NCBI GenBank assembly: GCA_965219635.1
Contig: OZ244783.1
Location: forward strand, 1,736,001 to 1,800,000
Direction: 5' to 3'
DNA: 64,000 bases
From: JAPOXR01 sp965219635
GTDB taxonomy: Bacteria > Pseudomonadota > Alphaproteobacteria > Rhodobacterales > Rhodobacteraceae
The notes below the pieces were generated by a model. The model was not told where the DNA came from, searched no databases, and was given only the letters and a program-made list of their open reading frames with translations. How positions within the stretch are numbered: the first letter of the stretch is position 1; every line of letters begins with the position of its first letter. Positions 6,545 through 16,088 of this stretch are shown one piece after another. A program made the translations under genes and the position numbers.

Positions 6545-8401
6545 ATGCCGAACCTGAATCAGGACGATTTGCCGGCGTTCAAGAAAGCTCTGGCTGAAAC
6601 GACCCGGTCCATAGCCGAAGACGCCGAGATCATTATCAGGCACACTTCCGACACTCCTGGCATGTCGGACAATGTCATGCGCCTGCCATTTGTCGGGCCG
6701 CGGACCACGCAGGAGGATTTGGCTGTCACCCGGGGAATAGCCGACAGCCTGGCGTTGCGCCGCAAGCTCCACAATCCAGCCACGCACAGCCGCTATCTGC
6801 CGGCCGGCGATACCGCAAAGGAGATGTACGAAGCACTCGAGACAGCGCGTTGCGAAGCATTGGGCGCCAAGAGAATGCCGGGATCGGCATCTAATATTGA
6901 TGCAAAGATCGCCGACCAGGCAAAACAAAAGGGTTACCGGGAGCGCACATCCATTGATCAGGCTTCTCTGTCGGATGCACTCGGCTACGCCATCAGGCAT
7001 TTGGCAACCGGCCGGGAACTGCCGCCGGTTCCCAAGCATGTCTTTCGGCTCTTCGAGGAGGAACTCCAGGAAAAGGCGGGAACCACCCTGAGCTCCATCG
7101 AAGATGTCATCTCTGACCAAACTGAGTTCGCCCGTTTCGCCCGGCAGTTGATCAGCGACCTGGGATACGCTGACCAACTTGGCGACAACCCTGACGAGGA
7201 AACCGAGACCGACGACGATACCGGCGAGGAAGACGAAAACGAGCAGGCTGACAGCGAGTCCGGCGACAACCCTGACGCCGAGTCGGATCCAGAGTTCGAC
7301 GAGAGCCTGCTTGAGGAGTCAAGCCCGGACGATAGGCAACTGTTCGAAGGTGATCCCGAGGATGCAACCTCTGCAGAAGAGGCCGACGATCCCGAAACGG
7401 AACCGCCGCCGCACATGCAACCGGCAGGCCGATCGGAGGCTGACCCGGACTATGAGGTCTTCACAATTGAATTCGACGAAGAGACCAAAGCTGAAGAGCT
7501 GGCCGAACCCGACGAACTGATACGCTTGCGCGGCAATCTCGACCAGCAGCTGGAGCCCTTCAAAGGAACCGTCGGCCGCCTCGCCAACAAGCTGCAGCGC
7601 CGCTTGTTGGCCCAGCAGAACCGTTACTGGGAATTCGACAGGGAGGAAGGACTGCTCGACGCCGGCCGTCTGGCTCGGGTTGTAGCAAACCCGACCACTC
7701 CCCTTTCCTTCAAGGTCGAAAAAGACATGAAGTTCCGAGACACTGTCGTCTCGCTGCTTCTCGACAATTCCGGTTCCATGCGCGGCCGGCCAATCTCCAT
7801 AGCCGCCATCAGCGCTGATATTCTGGCCAGAACACTCGAAAGATGCCAGGTAAAGGTCGAGATACTCGGCTTTACAACCCGCGCCTGGAAGGGCGGCGAG
7901 AGCCGCAGCAAATGGATTGCGTCAGGCAGGACCCCTACTCCAGGCCGCCTCAATGATCTTCGCCATATCATCTACAAGAATGCCGACAGCCCCTGGAGGC
8001 GATCCAGAAACAATCTGGGCCTTATGATGAAGGAAGGACTGCTCAAGGAGAATATCGATGGAGAAGCTCTGGAATGGGCCCACCGCCGGCTCATCGGCCG
8101 TTCAGAGTCCCGGAAAATCCTCATGGTGATATCCGACGGTGCGCCTGTCGATGACTCAACTCTCAGCGTCAATTCCTCCAACTTCCTTGAGCAGCATCTG
8201 CGGAACGTCATTGCCATGATCGCCAAGAGGCGATCCGTAGAGTTGATCGCTATTGGAATAGGCCATGACGTGACGACCTATTACGACCGGGCAGTCACCA
8301 TTGCAGATGTTGAACAACTGGCAGGGGCCATGACCGAACAACTCGCCGAGTTGTTCCAGTCCGATCCAAAACGACAGCGGCCCGGCACCGGAACCCGTTG
8401 A
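6545..8401 (+). CDS. cobT: Aerobic cobaltochelatase subunit CobT (VWA domain)
   Basis: CobT partners CobS in the ATP-driven chelatase complex that loads cobalt through CobN. The 618-residue protein has an N-terminal domain, a long acidic linker rich in Asp/Glu (about 215-310) and a C-terminal von Willebrand A domain. The metal-ion-dependent adhesion site is D407-N-S409-G-S411 (DNSGSM). Size and layout match the family. It ends in TGA immediately followed by the ATG of the next gene, so the two are co-transcribed. Its separation from cobS by a 5.4-kb island is unusual; both genes look intact. Confidence 0.95.
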   Translation: MPNLNQDDLPAFKKALAETTRSIAEDAEIIIRHTSDTPGMSDNVMRLPFVGPRTTQEDLAVTRGIADSLALRRKLHNPATHSRYLPAGDTAKEMYEALETARCEALGAKRMPGSASNIDAKIADQAKQKGYRERTSIDQASLSDALGYAIRHLATGRELPPVPKHVFRLFEEELQEKAGTTLSSIEDVISDQTEFARFARQLISDLGYADQLGDNPDEETETDDDTGEEDENEQADSESGDNPDAESDPEFDESLLEESSPDDRQLFEGDPEDATSAEEADDPETEPPPHMQPAGRSEADPDYEVFTIEFDEETKAEELAEPDELIRLRGNLDQQLEPFKGTVGRLANKLQRRLLAQQNRYWEFDREEGLLDAGRLARVVANPTTPLSFKVEKDMKFRDTVVSLLLDNSGSMRGRPISIAAISADILARTLERCQVKVEILGFTTRAWKGGESRSKWIASGRTPTPGRLNDLRHIIYKNADSPWRRSRNNLGLMMKEGLLKENIDGEALEWAHRRLIGRSESRKILMVISDGAPVDDSTLSVNSSNFLEQHLRNVIAMIAKRRSVELIAIGIGHDVTTYYDRAVTIADVEQLAGAMTEQLAELFQSDPKRQRPGTGTR

Positions 8402-10201
8402 ATGGCCAAGGAGCCAGGAGCAGGTTGTGCAAGCGATGACGTATCGGAACGACTGACCGCTGTTCGATCCACAATGGCGCAGCAGCGCCTATCGGCATTT
8501 CTGGTTCCCCGGGCCGACGCTCACCGTGGTGAACAGGTGGCAAGCTGCGATGAGCGGATGAAATGGCTTACGGGCTTCTCGGGGTCGGCGGGACTGTGCG
8601 TCGTGGCCTCACATCGGGCAGCACTCTTTGTCGACGGGCGCTATGCACTGCAGGCTCCCGAGCAGGTTGATCCAACACTGATCGACATTCACGAACTCCA
8701 GAGACCAAAGATCTGCGACTGGATCAGGTCATCAGTGCCCAACGACAGCCGGGTCGGTTTCGACCCGTGGCTGCATACGAAAGCAGAGATCCATGCCATG
8801 CGTCAGGAACTGCTTCCGGCGGGCCTTGAACTGCAACCGGTTTCAAATCCGGTTGACATCGTCTGGACCAACCGCCCGGCACCGCCGAATTCGAGGATCG
8901 TCAACTACCCCGTCGACCTCGCCGGTGAATCCAGCCAATCAAAACGAGCGAGGATAGCAAAGATAATCCGGTCATCAGGCACCGATGCCGCTGTGATTAC
9001 CCTTCCTGACAGCATCGCCTGGCTGTTGAACATAAGGGCGTCTGACCTGCGAAACTCGCCGGTGGCCCTTGCATTCGCCATCATCCGCGCCGACGGCAAA
9101 GTCAAAACCTACCTGAACATGCCCCGAAGCATTTCCAAGCGCATCAAGGAACGGGTGAATGCTTTCGACAAGTCGTCGTTCCTGAAAGACCTTGAAGATT
9201 CAGGCACGGCCCTGCTCGTCGACCCGGATACAGCGCCAATTGCAGTGTTCGATCGGCTCGCTGAATTGAACCTGAAGGTGGTGGAGCAGACTGATCCCTG
9301 CATTCTTGCCAAAGCGGTAAAGAACGATGTCGAGATCTCCCATTCAGAAGTTGCACATCAGCAAGATGGCGCCGCTGTAGTCGAATTCCTGGCCTGGCTT
9401 GCACAGCAAGACAGGATGGCTTCACTCACGGAACTTGACATCGTTTCTGCGCTCGCCGGTTTTCGGAAGAGTATCCGGTCGTTGAAGAGCGAGAGCTTTG
9501 ACACCATTGCCGCGTCGGGACCCAACGCCGCCATGGTTCACTACAAGGCCACGCCATCTACAAACCGTCATCTTTCCGAAGGCGAACTGCTCCTTCTGGA
9601 TTCCGGAGGACAGTACCCGGACGGCACAACAGACGTCACCCGCACGATAGCAATCGGAACCCCTTCGGATGAGCATCGCAGGTGCTACACGCTGGTGCTG
9701 AAGGGCCTGATCGCACTGGCCAGAGCGAGATGGCCAAAGGGACGCCAAGGCCGGCATCTGGATGCCATTGCAAGATACCCGCTCTGGCAGGAGGGGCTGG
9801 ACTTCGAACACGGTACCGGACACGGTGTTGGTCAATATCTTCACGTTCATGAAGGCCCGCAATCATTGTCCGCGCGCTCGGGCGTGGAACTCTTGCCCGG
9901 CATGATTCTATCCATTGAGCCCGGCTATTACCGCCAGGGTGAATTCGGCATCCGGATCGAGAACCTGTTTGTCATTCAACCGGCGCCAAACCCGGAATGG
10001 GGGGACACCCGGTCCATGCTTGAGTTCAGGAATTTGACCTGGGTGCCTCTCGACCGCAACCTCATTGACCGGAACAAGCTGACGCGAGCTGAACGGCAAT
10101 GGGTTGACGATTATCACCGCGAAACCGTCGAACAACTCCAGGGGAATTGCTCGGAGCATGGCAAGTCCTGGCTGCTTAAGGCTTGTATGCCGCTCGATTG
10201 A
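8402..10201 (+). CDS. pepP: Xaa-Pro aminopeptidase (aminopeptidase P, M24)
   Basis: This metallopeptidase removes N-terminal residues that precede proline. The 599-residue protein has the long three-domain form: two creatinase-like N-terminal domains and a C-terminal pita-bread domain. The expected metal ligands are all present: D400 and D411 (LDSGGQYPDGTTDVT), H474 (HGTGHGVG), E506 (EPGYY) and E520 (IRIENL). The start ATG directly follows the cobT stop, so translation is probably coupled. It converges on recN with only 9 bp between stop codons. No signal peptide, so cytoplasmic. Confidence 0.93.
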   Translation: MAKEPGAGCASDDVSERLTAVRSTMAQQRLSAFLVPRADAHRGEQVASCDERMKWLTGFSGSAGLCVVASHRAALFVDGRYALQAPEQVDPTLIDIHELQRPKICDWIRSSVPNDSRVGFDPWLHTKAEIHAMRQELLPAGLELQPVSNPVDIVWTNRPAPPNSRIVNYPVDLAGESSQSKRARIAKIIRSSGTDAAVITLPDSIAWLLNIRASDLRNSPVALAFAIIRADGKVKTYLNMPRSISKRIKERVNAFDKSSFLKDLEDSGTALLVDPDTAPIAVFDRLAELNLKVVEQTDPCILAKAVKNDVEISHSEVAHQQDGAAVVEFLAWLAQQDRMASLTELDIVSALAGFRKSIRSLKSESFDTIAASGPNAAMVHYKATPSTNRHLSEGELLLLDSGGQYPDGTTDVTRTIAIGTPSDEHRRCYTLVLKGLIALARARWPKGRQGRHLDAIARYPLWQEGLDFEHGTGHGVGQYLHVHEGPQSLSARSGVELLPGMILSIEPGYYRQGEFGIRIENLFVIQPAPNPEWGDTRSMLEFRNLTWVPLDRNLIDRNKLTRAERQWVDDYHRETVEQLQGNCSEHGKSWLLKACMPLD

Positions 10202-10210
10202 TTTCGGCGC

Positions 10211-11863
10211 TCAGACAGCCTGCAGTAGGGCCGCAGCAGCAGCCCGCGCCTCATCGGTTATGCTCTCCCCAGCGAGCATTCTGGCGATCTCGTTGTTTCT
10301 TTCGGCGCCGTCGAGCTTCACTGCGCGGGTTTCTGCCCGGCCGGAGTCAGCAGACTTGTCGATCCGCCAATGGTGGTGACCAAGCGAAGCAACTTGCGGG
10401 GAATGAGTTACCACGATCACCTGAGAACTGCTGGCAAGCGACCTGAGCCTGCGGCCCACCGCATTGGCAGTAGCACCTCCAATACCACGGTCGATCTCAT
10501 CGAAAATCGCACAGGTTGCGCCTGAATCGGACATCAAGCATGCTTTGAGAGCCAGCATGAACCGGGAAAGCTCGCCGCCTGAGGCAATGGCGTTGATGGG
10601 ACCGGCAGGTGCAGAAGGATTGGTTGACGCATTGAACACGACCCGGTCGTGTCCTTCCGGTCCAGGCTCCTGTTGGCCGATGTTTACCGAGAACACCGCG
10701 CTTTTCAGCTTGAGCGGGGCAACTTCCTCGGCCATGGCCGCAGCCAGCCTGCTGGCCGCTTCCGAACGCCGGGCTGAAACCTCGGCGGCCGAGGCGGCAT
10801 AATTTTCCTGCGCTTGCTGGATCCGCGCCTGGAGACTGTCGGCCTCGCCGCTCAAGCGATCCAGATCCTCAATGTCTCCGGCAAGTTTGACTGAGAGATC
10901 CACCAGGTCATCGGGCCGGACCGAGTGCTTCCGCGCCATTGCACGAATTGCAAACAGGCGCTCCTCAACCTGCTCGACCTCCTGCGGATCGCCAGTGGAA
11001 CCGTAGCGGATATCAGCCAGAAGCCGATTTGCTTCAGCAAGTTCCAACAGTGCCCGGTCAAGAGCTTCGACGGCTTGCTGTATCCGATCCTCATCAACCC
11101 CTGACGCGGTCGCCAGCCGCGACAAAGCGTCATTGACCATTCCCTCAGCACCACTGTCGCCAATCGACAATTCTGCCTTGTCCAGGTCTTCCCTGTACTT
11201 TGCAAACAGCTTGAGAGCAGACCTGCGGCGATCGAGTTCCTCATCCTCGCCCACTTTTGGGTCAAGCTCCTCCAGTTCCTTCAAGGCATGCTCGGCAAAC
11301 TCGCGATCACGGCTTGCTTCGGCCAGTCTGCGGTTCGCCTCATCATGCAGGCCGATTGCCGATCTCCAGTCTCGCCACGCCTTCCTTGTGTTCTCGACAA
11401 ACTGTTCGCTGCCAGCATACTGATCTAGCAGCCGGCGATGATTTGCCGGATTGAGCAGCCCTCTTTCATCCGACTGGCCATGGATTTCGACCAGTGCATC
11501 TCCAAGTCTGTTGAGCGTTTCGGCAGAGCAGCGCCGGTCGTTGACGAAGCTGCTGGCCCGGCCCGAAACCGGGATCAGCTTCCGTAGGCACAGTTCTTCC
11601 CCGCCAGGAAACTCAAGGTCGTCCAGAATCTGCTGAACGGCCCGGTTGCCGGAAACATCAAACAACGCCGTGATTTCACTTGGCTCGCCATGCTCTGGTG
11701 GCCTCGTTGTCGTGGCGTGCCTGCCGAGTACTATGCCGAGTGCGTCAAGCAGGATCGACTTGCCAGCCCCGGTCTCGCCTGTCAGCACATTCAGGCCATG
11801 CCCGAAATCCAGATCAACGCGGTTGAGAAGCAGGTAGTTCCGGACCGAGAGGTTGCACAACAT
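10211..11863 (-). CDS. recN: DNA repair protein RecN (SMC-like ATPase)
   Basis: RecN acts at double-strand breaks in recombination repair. The 550-residue protein has the Walker A loop GETGAGKS near the N-terminus (residues 30-37), a long coiled-coil middle, an ABC signature region (ASGGELSRFMLALK) and a Walker B (CAIFDEIDRGIGG). Length is normal. It is the last gene of the ftsZ-lpxC-bamD-recN run, 26 bp after bamD, an order common in alphaproteobacteria. I see no LexA box directly upstream, as expected for an internal operon gene. Confidence 0.96.
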   Translation of the reverse strand: MLCNLSVRNYLLLNRVDLDFGHGLNVLTGETGAGKSILLDALGIVLGRHATTTRPPEHGEPSEITALFDVSGNRAVQQILDDLEFPGGEELCLRKLIPVSGRASSFVNDRRCSAETLNRLGDALVEIHGQSDERGLLNPANHRRLLDQYAGSEQFVENTRKAWRDWRSAIGLHDEANRRLAEASRDREFAEHALKELEELDPKVGEDEELDRRRSALKLFAKYREDLDKAELSIGDSGAEGMVNDALSRLATASGVDEDRIQQAVEALDRALLELAEANRLLADIRYGSTGDPQEVEQVEERLFAIRAMARKHSVRPDDLVDLSVKLAGDIEDLDRLSGEADSLQARIQQAQENYAASAAEVSARRSEAASRLAAAMAEEVAPLKLKSAVFSVNIGQQEPGPEGHDRVVFNASTNPSAPAGPINAIASGGELSRFMLALKACLMSDSGATCAIFDEIDRGIGGATANAVGRRLRSLASSSQVIVVTHSPQVASLGHHHWRIDKSADSGRAETRAVKLDGAERNNEIARMLAGESITDEARAAAAALLQAV

Positions 11864-11889
11864 GGTTCCGCAGCCCTACGGCGCCGTTG

Positions 11890-12729
11890 TCAAAGCCACT
11901 CGCCCTTGAGAGTCCTGCGGAATACCTGCTGGAACAATCCCTCGCCTTCCTCCGGCAAAGGCACCTTGAGATTTCTCCGCTCGAACAGAGCATAGGACTC
12001 CGCATACCATTCGCTCGACTGGAAATTGTAACCCAGTATTGCGACGATCTCCCTTGCTTCGTCCAAGAGCCCCAGGGCCAGGTATGCCTCAACCTGCCGA
12101 TGCAGAGCCTCTGGAACAAATGCGGTTGTCCCGAACTCGCGTACGACAAGCTGGAAGCGGTTCAGTGCAGAGGCATAGTTGCCCCGCTTGAGATAGAACC
12201 TGCCAACTTCCATTTCCTTTGCAGCAATTGCCTCAAGAACCAGGTCCCTCTTGAGCTTGGCCGAATTGGCGTAATCGCTGTCGCCATAGTCCTCGATGAC
12301 GCGGTTCAGCTCGTCGAGAGCAAGGCGGGAGTTCCTCTGGTCGCGGCCGCGCTTGTCGAGTTGTTCCATGTAGCTCATGGCCACAAGGTACTGCGCGTAC
12401 GCCGCTTCCTTGTCACCGGGATAGGACGAAAGGAATCTTTCGGCAGCGGCCCGGCTCTTTTCGTACTCCCTATCCAATCCGTAGGCATATGCCGCCATGA
12501 TCGTGCCACGGCGGGCCCATTCCGAATAGGGATACTGCCGCTCGAGTTCCTCGAACATCTCGGCAGCTTCCGGCTCCAGGCCGGAATTGAGCAAGCCTTC
12601 AGCCCGGTAGTAGATTTGCTCGGGCGACAAATTGGCCAGTTCTTCGTCGTCGTTCGTACTGCAGCCTGCAACAAGCACCGGCAAGACCAAAAGCACCAAA
12701 ATGCTGCGAGCAACCGAGGTGAATTTCAT
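11890..12729 (-). CDS. bamD: Outer-membrane assembly lipoprotein BamD
   Basis: BamD is the essential lipoprotein of the BAM complex, which inserts beta-barrel proteins into the outer membrane. The N-terminus is a lipoprotein signal with lipobox LVAGC (cleavage before the Cys at residue 23). The rest, to residue 279, is helical with TPR-like repeats; YRAEGLLNSGLEPEAAEMFEE... and the YPYSEWAR block (around 70-77) are typical. The C-terminus carries extra length beyond the five repeats. It lies between lpxC and recN, the standard alphaproteobacterial place. Confidence 0.93.
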   Translation of the reverse strand: MKFTSVARSILVLLVLPVLVAGCSTNDDEELANLSPEQIYYRAEGLLNSGLEPEAAEMFEELERQYPYSEWARRGTIMAAYAYGLDREYEKSRAAAERFLSSYPGDKEAAYAQYLVAMSYMEQLDKRGRDQRNSRLALDELNRVIEDYGDSDYANSAKLKRDLVLEAIAAKEMEVGRFYLKRGNYASALNRFQLVVREFGTTAFVPEALHRQVEAYLALGLLDEAREIVAILGYNFQSSEWYAESYALFERRNLKVPLPEEGEGLFQQVFRRTLKGEWL

Positions 12730-12840
12730 ACTGTAATCATCGCCGTTTTCCGCCAGCCTGTGCCGGCAACGGCAACATGTGGCACGAGGTGCTTGCCGGT
12801 TGCAAGTGCGGCCGGACTCACGAGTTTCTGTTCCGGCAGT

Positions 12841-13764
12841 TCAGTGCAGAACCGGAAGATCGGAAATGGTGACTCCAGCCCCGGGCAAACCGGAAGCAAC
12901 AGCCTTGCTGGCTTCAACAAGTTCGTACGCAGAAGGATCCGAGAAGAGCTTGCGCAGGAGCGAATTCGTCAATGCGTGTCCGGACCTGATACCCGTGAAT
13001 TTGCCGATAATCGGGTGTCCAGCCAGCGCCAGGTCGCCAACGGCATCAAGCATCTTGTGCCTGACGCACTCGTCTTCGTGACGGAACGGGTCAAGGTAGA
13101 GATCGCGGATGTCATCGGCGACCAGCACGTTCTTTTGGCGCTTGCCACCCAGTCCCAGCCCCATTCTCTTCAGTCCATCAATCTGCGAACTGAGACAAAA
13201 GGTTCGGCTGTCGATCAGCCGCTTGACAATTGCACCATTGGCGAGGCTCTCGGAACGGAACTGATTGCCAATCGGATCCGGAAACGAAATCCTGAACTCC
13301 ATTTCGCTGTTGTTCCAGGGCTCAAGCGAAGCGCTGCATCCATCTGCCTTGACCTCTACACGCCTCAGGACGCGCACGACAATGATCGGCTGCTTCAATG
13401 ACACTACACCGGCCCGTAACAACAATTCCTTCACGAAAGGAAGGGCGCTTCCATCCATGGCAGGCACTTCCGGCCCGTCCAATTCAATGACGGCATTATG
13501 GATCCCGCAGCCTGCCAATCCTCCCATCAGGTGTTCGATGGTCTGTATGGACGCACCGGAATCATTTTCGATCCGAGTGCAGAGCGATGACGGCACCACA
13601 CGATCATATCGCGCTGGGATCCGGTTGTCCTGACCCTTCAGATCGCTCCTGAAAAAACTTATGCCTTCATCCGCACTTGCGGGGTGAATGCTCATGCTTA
13701 CCGGAACTCCGGTATGCAACCCGACATCCTTGAAGTGGATGCTCTCCTTGATGGTTGTCTGCAC
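12841..13764 (-). CDS. lpxC: UDP-3-O-acyl-N-acetylglucosamine deacetylase LpxC
   Basis: LpxC carries out the committed step of lipid A synthesis, a zinc-dependent deacetylation. The protein opens with QTTIKESIHFKDVGLHTG, and its zinc-binding pattern includes the C-terminal HKMLDAVGDLALAGHP with the catalytic His in GHP. The 307-residue length is normal. The start codon is GTG at 13764. It is separated from ftsZ by 563 bp of non-coding DNA with a pair of overlapping palindromes, so it may have its own promoter. A 111-bp gap follows before bamD. Confidence 0.96.
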   Translation of the reverse strand: MQTTIKESIHFKDVGLHTGVPVSMSIHPASADEGISFFRSDLKGQDNRIPARYDRVVPSSLCTRIENDSGASIQTIEHLMGGLAGCGIHNAVIELDGPEVPAMDGSALPFVKELLLRAGVVSLKQPIIVVRVLRRVEVKADGCSASLEPWNNSEMEFRISFPDPIGNQFRSESLANGAIVKRLIDSRTFCLSSQIDGLKRMGLGLGGKRQKNVLVADDIRDLYLDPFRHEDECVRHKMLDAVGDLALAGHPIIGKFTGIRSGHALTNSLLRKLFSDPSAYELVEASKAVASGLPGAGVTISDLPVLH

Positions 13765-14327
13765 TACTCTTGCTCAACTCATGCCTGTATTGAGATTCTA
13801 CTTAACCGCCCTTGAGCCGGTTACCAATTCAATGATTGAAACATATTGTTTCAACCGGATCCTGCGGCCAGTTGCCTCGCCCTGTGCCTTCCGACCATGA
13901 CAATCCAACCATACCGGTTCTGCCAAAACAGCCTTTGCGTCATATCGGCAATGCCCGGCCAATCCGCCATGCGATCTTCGGTGCGCTTGAAACCCATCGG
14001 CCATGTCGATGGCAATATAGGGATAACGGGAACGGATAATCGGCATCGCAATGCAGTATTCGGAAACGAATGACCGTAGCAGGTGTTTACGCGGTCCAAC
14101 GAACCAATGCGGCCACGGGAAACAAGCGGGCAAATGCCACCATCGGCATGCCAACCGCCACACGACCAGGCGACCGGAGCGGTTCCTTACCGCAGAACTG
14201 TTGCCGAGACGCTACCGGCACAGACCCTGGACCGTTATACCCTTGCGGATTGCAGGCCATATTTCGCACGGCTGCGAGGCACGCGCCGACTGAGTACGCC
14301 GGCACATGCCCCTCATGTTCGTGCGCT
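13765..14327. other. 563-bp intergenic region between ftsZ and lpxC
   Basis: No convincing gene. A minus-strand frame of 121 codons (13798-14163) has poor composition and no ribosome-binding site. The part nearest lpxC is AT-rich and holds two overlapping palindromes. It probably includes the lpxC promoter and the ftsZ transcript end; no U-tailed terminator hairpin was seen. Confidence 0.5.
13828..13854. promoter_or_regulatory. Two overlapping palindromes upstream of lpxC
   Basis: TTCAAT-G-ATTGAA (13828-13840) overlaps TTGAAACA-TAT-TGTTTCAA (13836-13854); both are perfect dyads sharing TTGAA. They are flanked by CCGGTT (13817-13822) and its complement AACCGG (13853-13858). They lie 64-90 bp upstream of the lpxC start, a promoter position. 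The regulator is unknown. Confidence 0.5.
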
Positions 14328-15860
14328 TCAGTTGGCCTGCCGGCGAATGAAAGCTGGAATTTCTCTCGGATCCTGTTCCTCAAGCTCTGGGTCCCGTGAC
14401 CTGCTGGCAGTCAACAGAGGATCAACCTGCACATTCGGCCGGGGTTTGAGCGGCGAAACGCTGGACATTCTTCCCAGCACCGACTTGAGAGTTCTTCGCC
14501 CCTGATGCCTATCGCCTTGATCATCTGCAGGGCCATCCCATGCCTTACCCGATTCATGGCTTCCAGTGTAGTCGCCGGACAGCCCGTCAATTGTCGGCAA
14601 TTGTGCCTTGGGAGCGACGTATCTCCGGCTCTGGAAAGGGCCGTCGGCATCGTGTCCGTTTGCTTGCACGCTGGACTCCAGCTGAGGCTGTGGCTCAGTG
14701 ATCTCGGCCACTTCGGCATATACTGGGCCGTCTTCTTCCCTCGGTTCCTCTGCCCAAGCTTCGGAAATGAACTGTGGCGCTTCATCAGGAACAGCAAATT
14801 CCTGCTCGAAGACTTCAGTTTCGTCCTCGACCGGCTCGGGAACCACATCCATTTCGACAGCATCTTCATAGGCCTGCTTGCCCGCCTGCTCATCAGCGGA
14901 GGTAAGCCCGGTGGCAATCAGCGTTACCTTGATCTTGTTGTCGTATTCCGGGTCGAGAACCGAACCGACGATGATCTTGGCGCTGCCATCAATGTTTGCG
15001 CGGATCGTCTCGGTTGCATCCTGCAGATCCAGCAAGGTCATGTCGTTGCCGCCGATCACATTGATCAGGACGCCATGCGCCTTTTCAAGACGGACATCCT
15101 CAAGCAACTGATTGTCCATTGCCTCGTTGGCGGCGACTTGCGCCCGTTTCTCACCTTCCGCCTCTCCGGTTCCCATTATGGCAGTGCCTTCCATACTGAG
15201 AATTGCTTTCACATCGGCAAAATCGAGATTTATGAGGCCCGAATTAACCATAAGGTCGGTGATGCTCTTGATACCCTTGTAGAGAACCTGGTTGGCCCTC
15301 TGGAATATCTCTCCAATCGGCGTGGCATCATTTGTGACCTTGAAGAGGTTCTGGTTGGGCAGCACCACCAGGGTGTGCACCCTGCTGCGCAATTCCTCTA
15401 CGCCTTCGGAGGCCATCTGATACCGGGCATCACCTTCGAAATGAAACGGCTTCGTTACCACGCCAACGGTGAGGATGCCCTGCTCCCGGGCCAACTCCGC
15501 GACTATCGGCGCTGCTCCGGTTCCGGTACCGCCACCCATGCCTGCTGTTACAAAGCACATGTGGGCGCCTTCAAGCTGCTCCAGAATCTCTGTCTTCGCT
15601 TCCTCGGCAGCCAACCGGCCGACTTCGGGATTTGCGCCTGCACCCAGACCCTGTGTTGTCTGGACTCCCAGTTGCACTTGCCTTGCTATGCCTGATTGCG
15701 ACAACGACTGGGAGTCGGTGTTCGCAACAACAAACTCAACACCGCACAGACCTTCTTTCTGCATCTTTGAAACGGCGTTGCATCCTCCCCCTCCGACGCC
15801 AAACACCAGAATCTTCGGATTCAGGCATTCTGCCTCGGGCACACGAATCGTATCCAACAT
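14328..15860 (-). CDS. ftsZ: Cell division GTPase FtsZ
   Basis: FtsZ polymerises into the Z-ring that sets the division site. The 510-residue protein has GGGGCNAV at about 23-30, the GTP-binding signature GGGTGTGAAP (about 108-117) and the T7-loop segment NLDFADVKAIL. A long, acidic, variable linker follows (about 325-495). It ends in the conserved tail EIPAFIRRQAN, which binds FtsA and other partners. The longer form is typical of alphaproteobacteria. ftsA is not immediately upstream: an unrelated dehydrogenase gene lies between, so ftsZ probably uses a promoter in 15861-16088. Confidence 0.98.
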   Translation of the reverse strand: MLDTIRVPEAECLNPKILVFGVGGGGCNAVSKMQKEGLCGVEFVVANTDSQSLSQSGIARQVQLGVQTTQGLGAGANPEVGRLAAEEAKTEILEQLEGAHMCFVTAGMGGGTGTGAAPIVAELAREQGILTVGVVTKPFHFEGDARYQMASEGVEELRSRVHTLVVLPNQNLFKVTNDATPIGEIFQRANQVLYKGIKSITDLMVNSGLINLDFADVKAILSMEGTAIMGTGEAEGEKRAQVAANEAMDNQLLEDVRLEKAHGVLINVIGGNDMTLLDLQDATETIRANIDGSAKIIVGSVLDPEYDNKIKVTLIATGLTSADEQAGKQAYEDAVEMDVVPEPVEDETEVFEQEFAVPDEAPQFISEAWAEEPREEDGPVYAEVAEITEPQPQLESSVQANGHDADGPFQSRRYVAPKAQLPTIDGLSGDYTGSHESGKAWDGPADDQGDRHQGRRTLKSVLGRMSSVSPLKPRPNVQVDPLLTASRSRDPELEEQDPREIPAFIRRQAN

Positions 15861-16088
15861 GTTAACTTTCCACTGCTCGTTACACAGACGTTCGTTCGAT
15901 TGGTTTTTATTGCCGTCTGCAAGTTCACCTTAGATGAAACTGCGCACTATGTCAAAACCCGGATTTCCGCAATCGAATTTCACTATCGTGCGGCTAAATC
16001 CAATCAATTCCAGTTGGAACAAAGCCACTGCTCGAGTAGCTTGGCAGGCTGCCTAAGGCAGCAACACAGCCGGTTCCGGTACTGCGCT
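15861..16088 (-). promoter_or_regulatory. ftsZ upstream region, probable promoter
   Basis: This AT-richer 228-bp stretch lies between the dehydrogenase stop and the ftsZ ATG and holds no gene. A CtrA-type TTAA-N7-TTAA site was looked for and not found in perfect form. The exact promoter is not assigned. Confidence 0.35.

Noticed and set aside
11887..13401. 504-codon plus-strand frame opposite bamD and lpxC
   Set aside because: It crosses two well-supported genes and the gap between them and has no family resemblance.
13798..14163. 121-codon minus-strand frame between ftsZ and lpxC
   Set aside because: Rich in Trp, His and Arg, no start signal and overlaps the palindromic control region; not supported as a gene.
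14505..15695. 396-codon plus-strand frame opposite ftsZ
   Set aside because: It is an antisense shadow of a certain ftsZ gene; no ribosome-binding site or recognisable motif.
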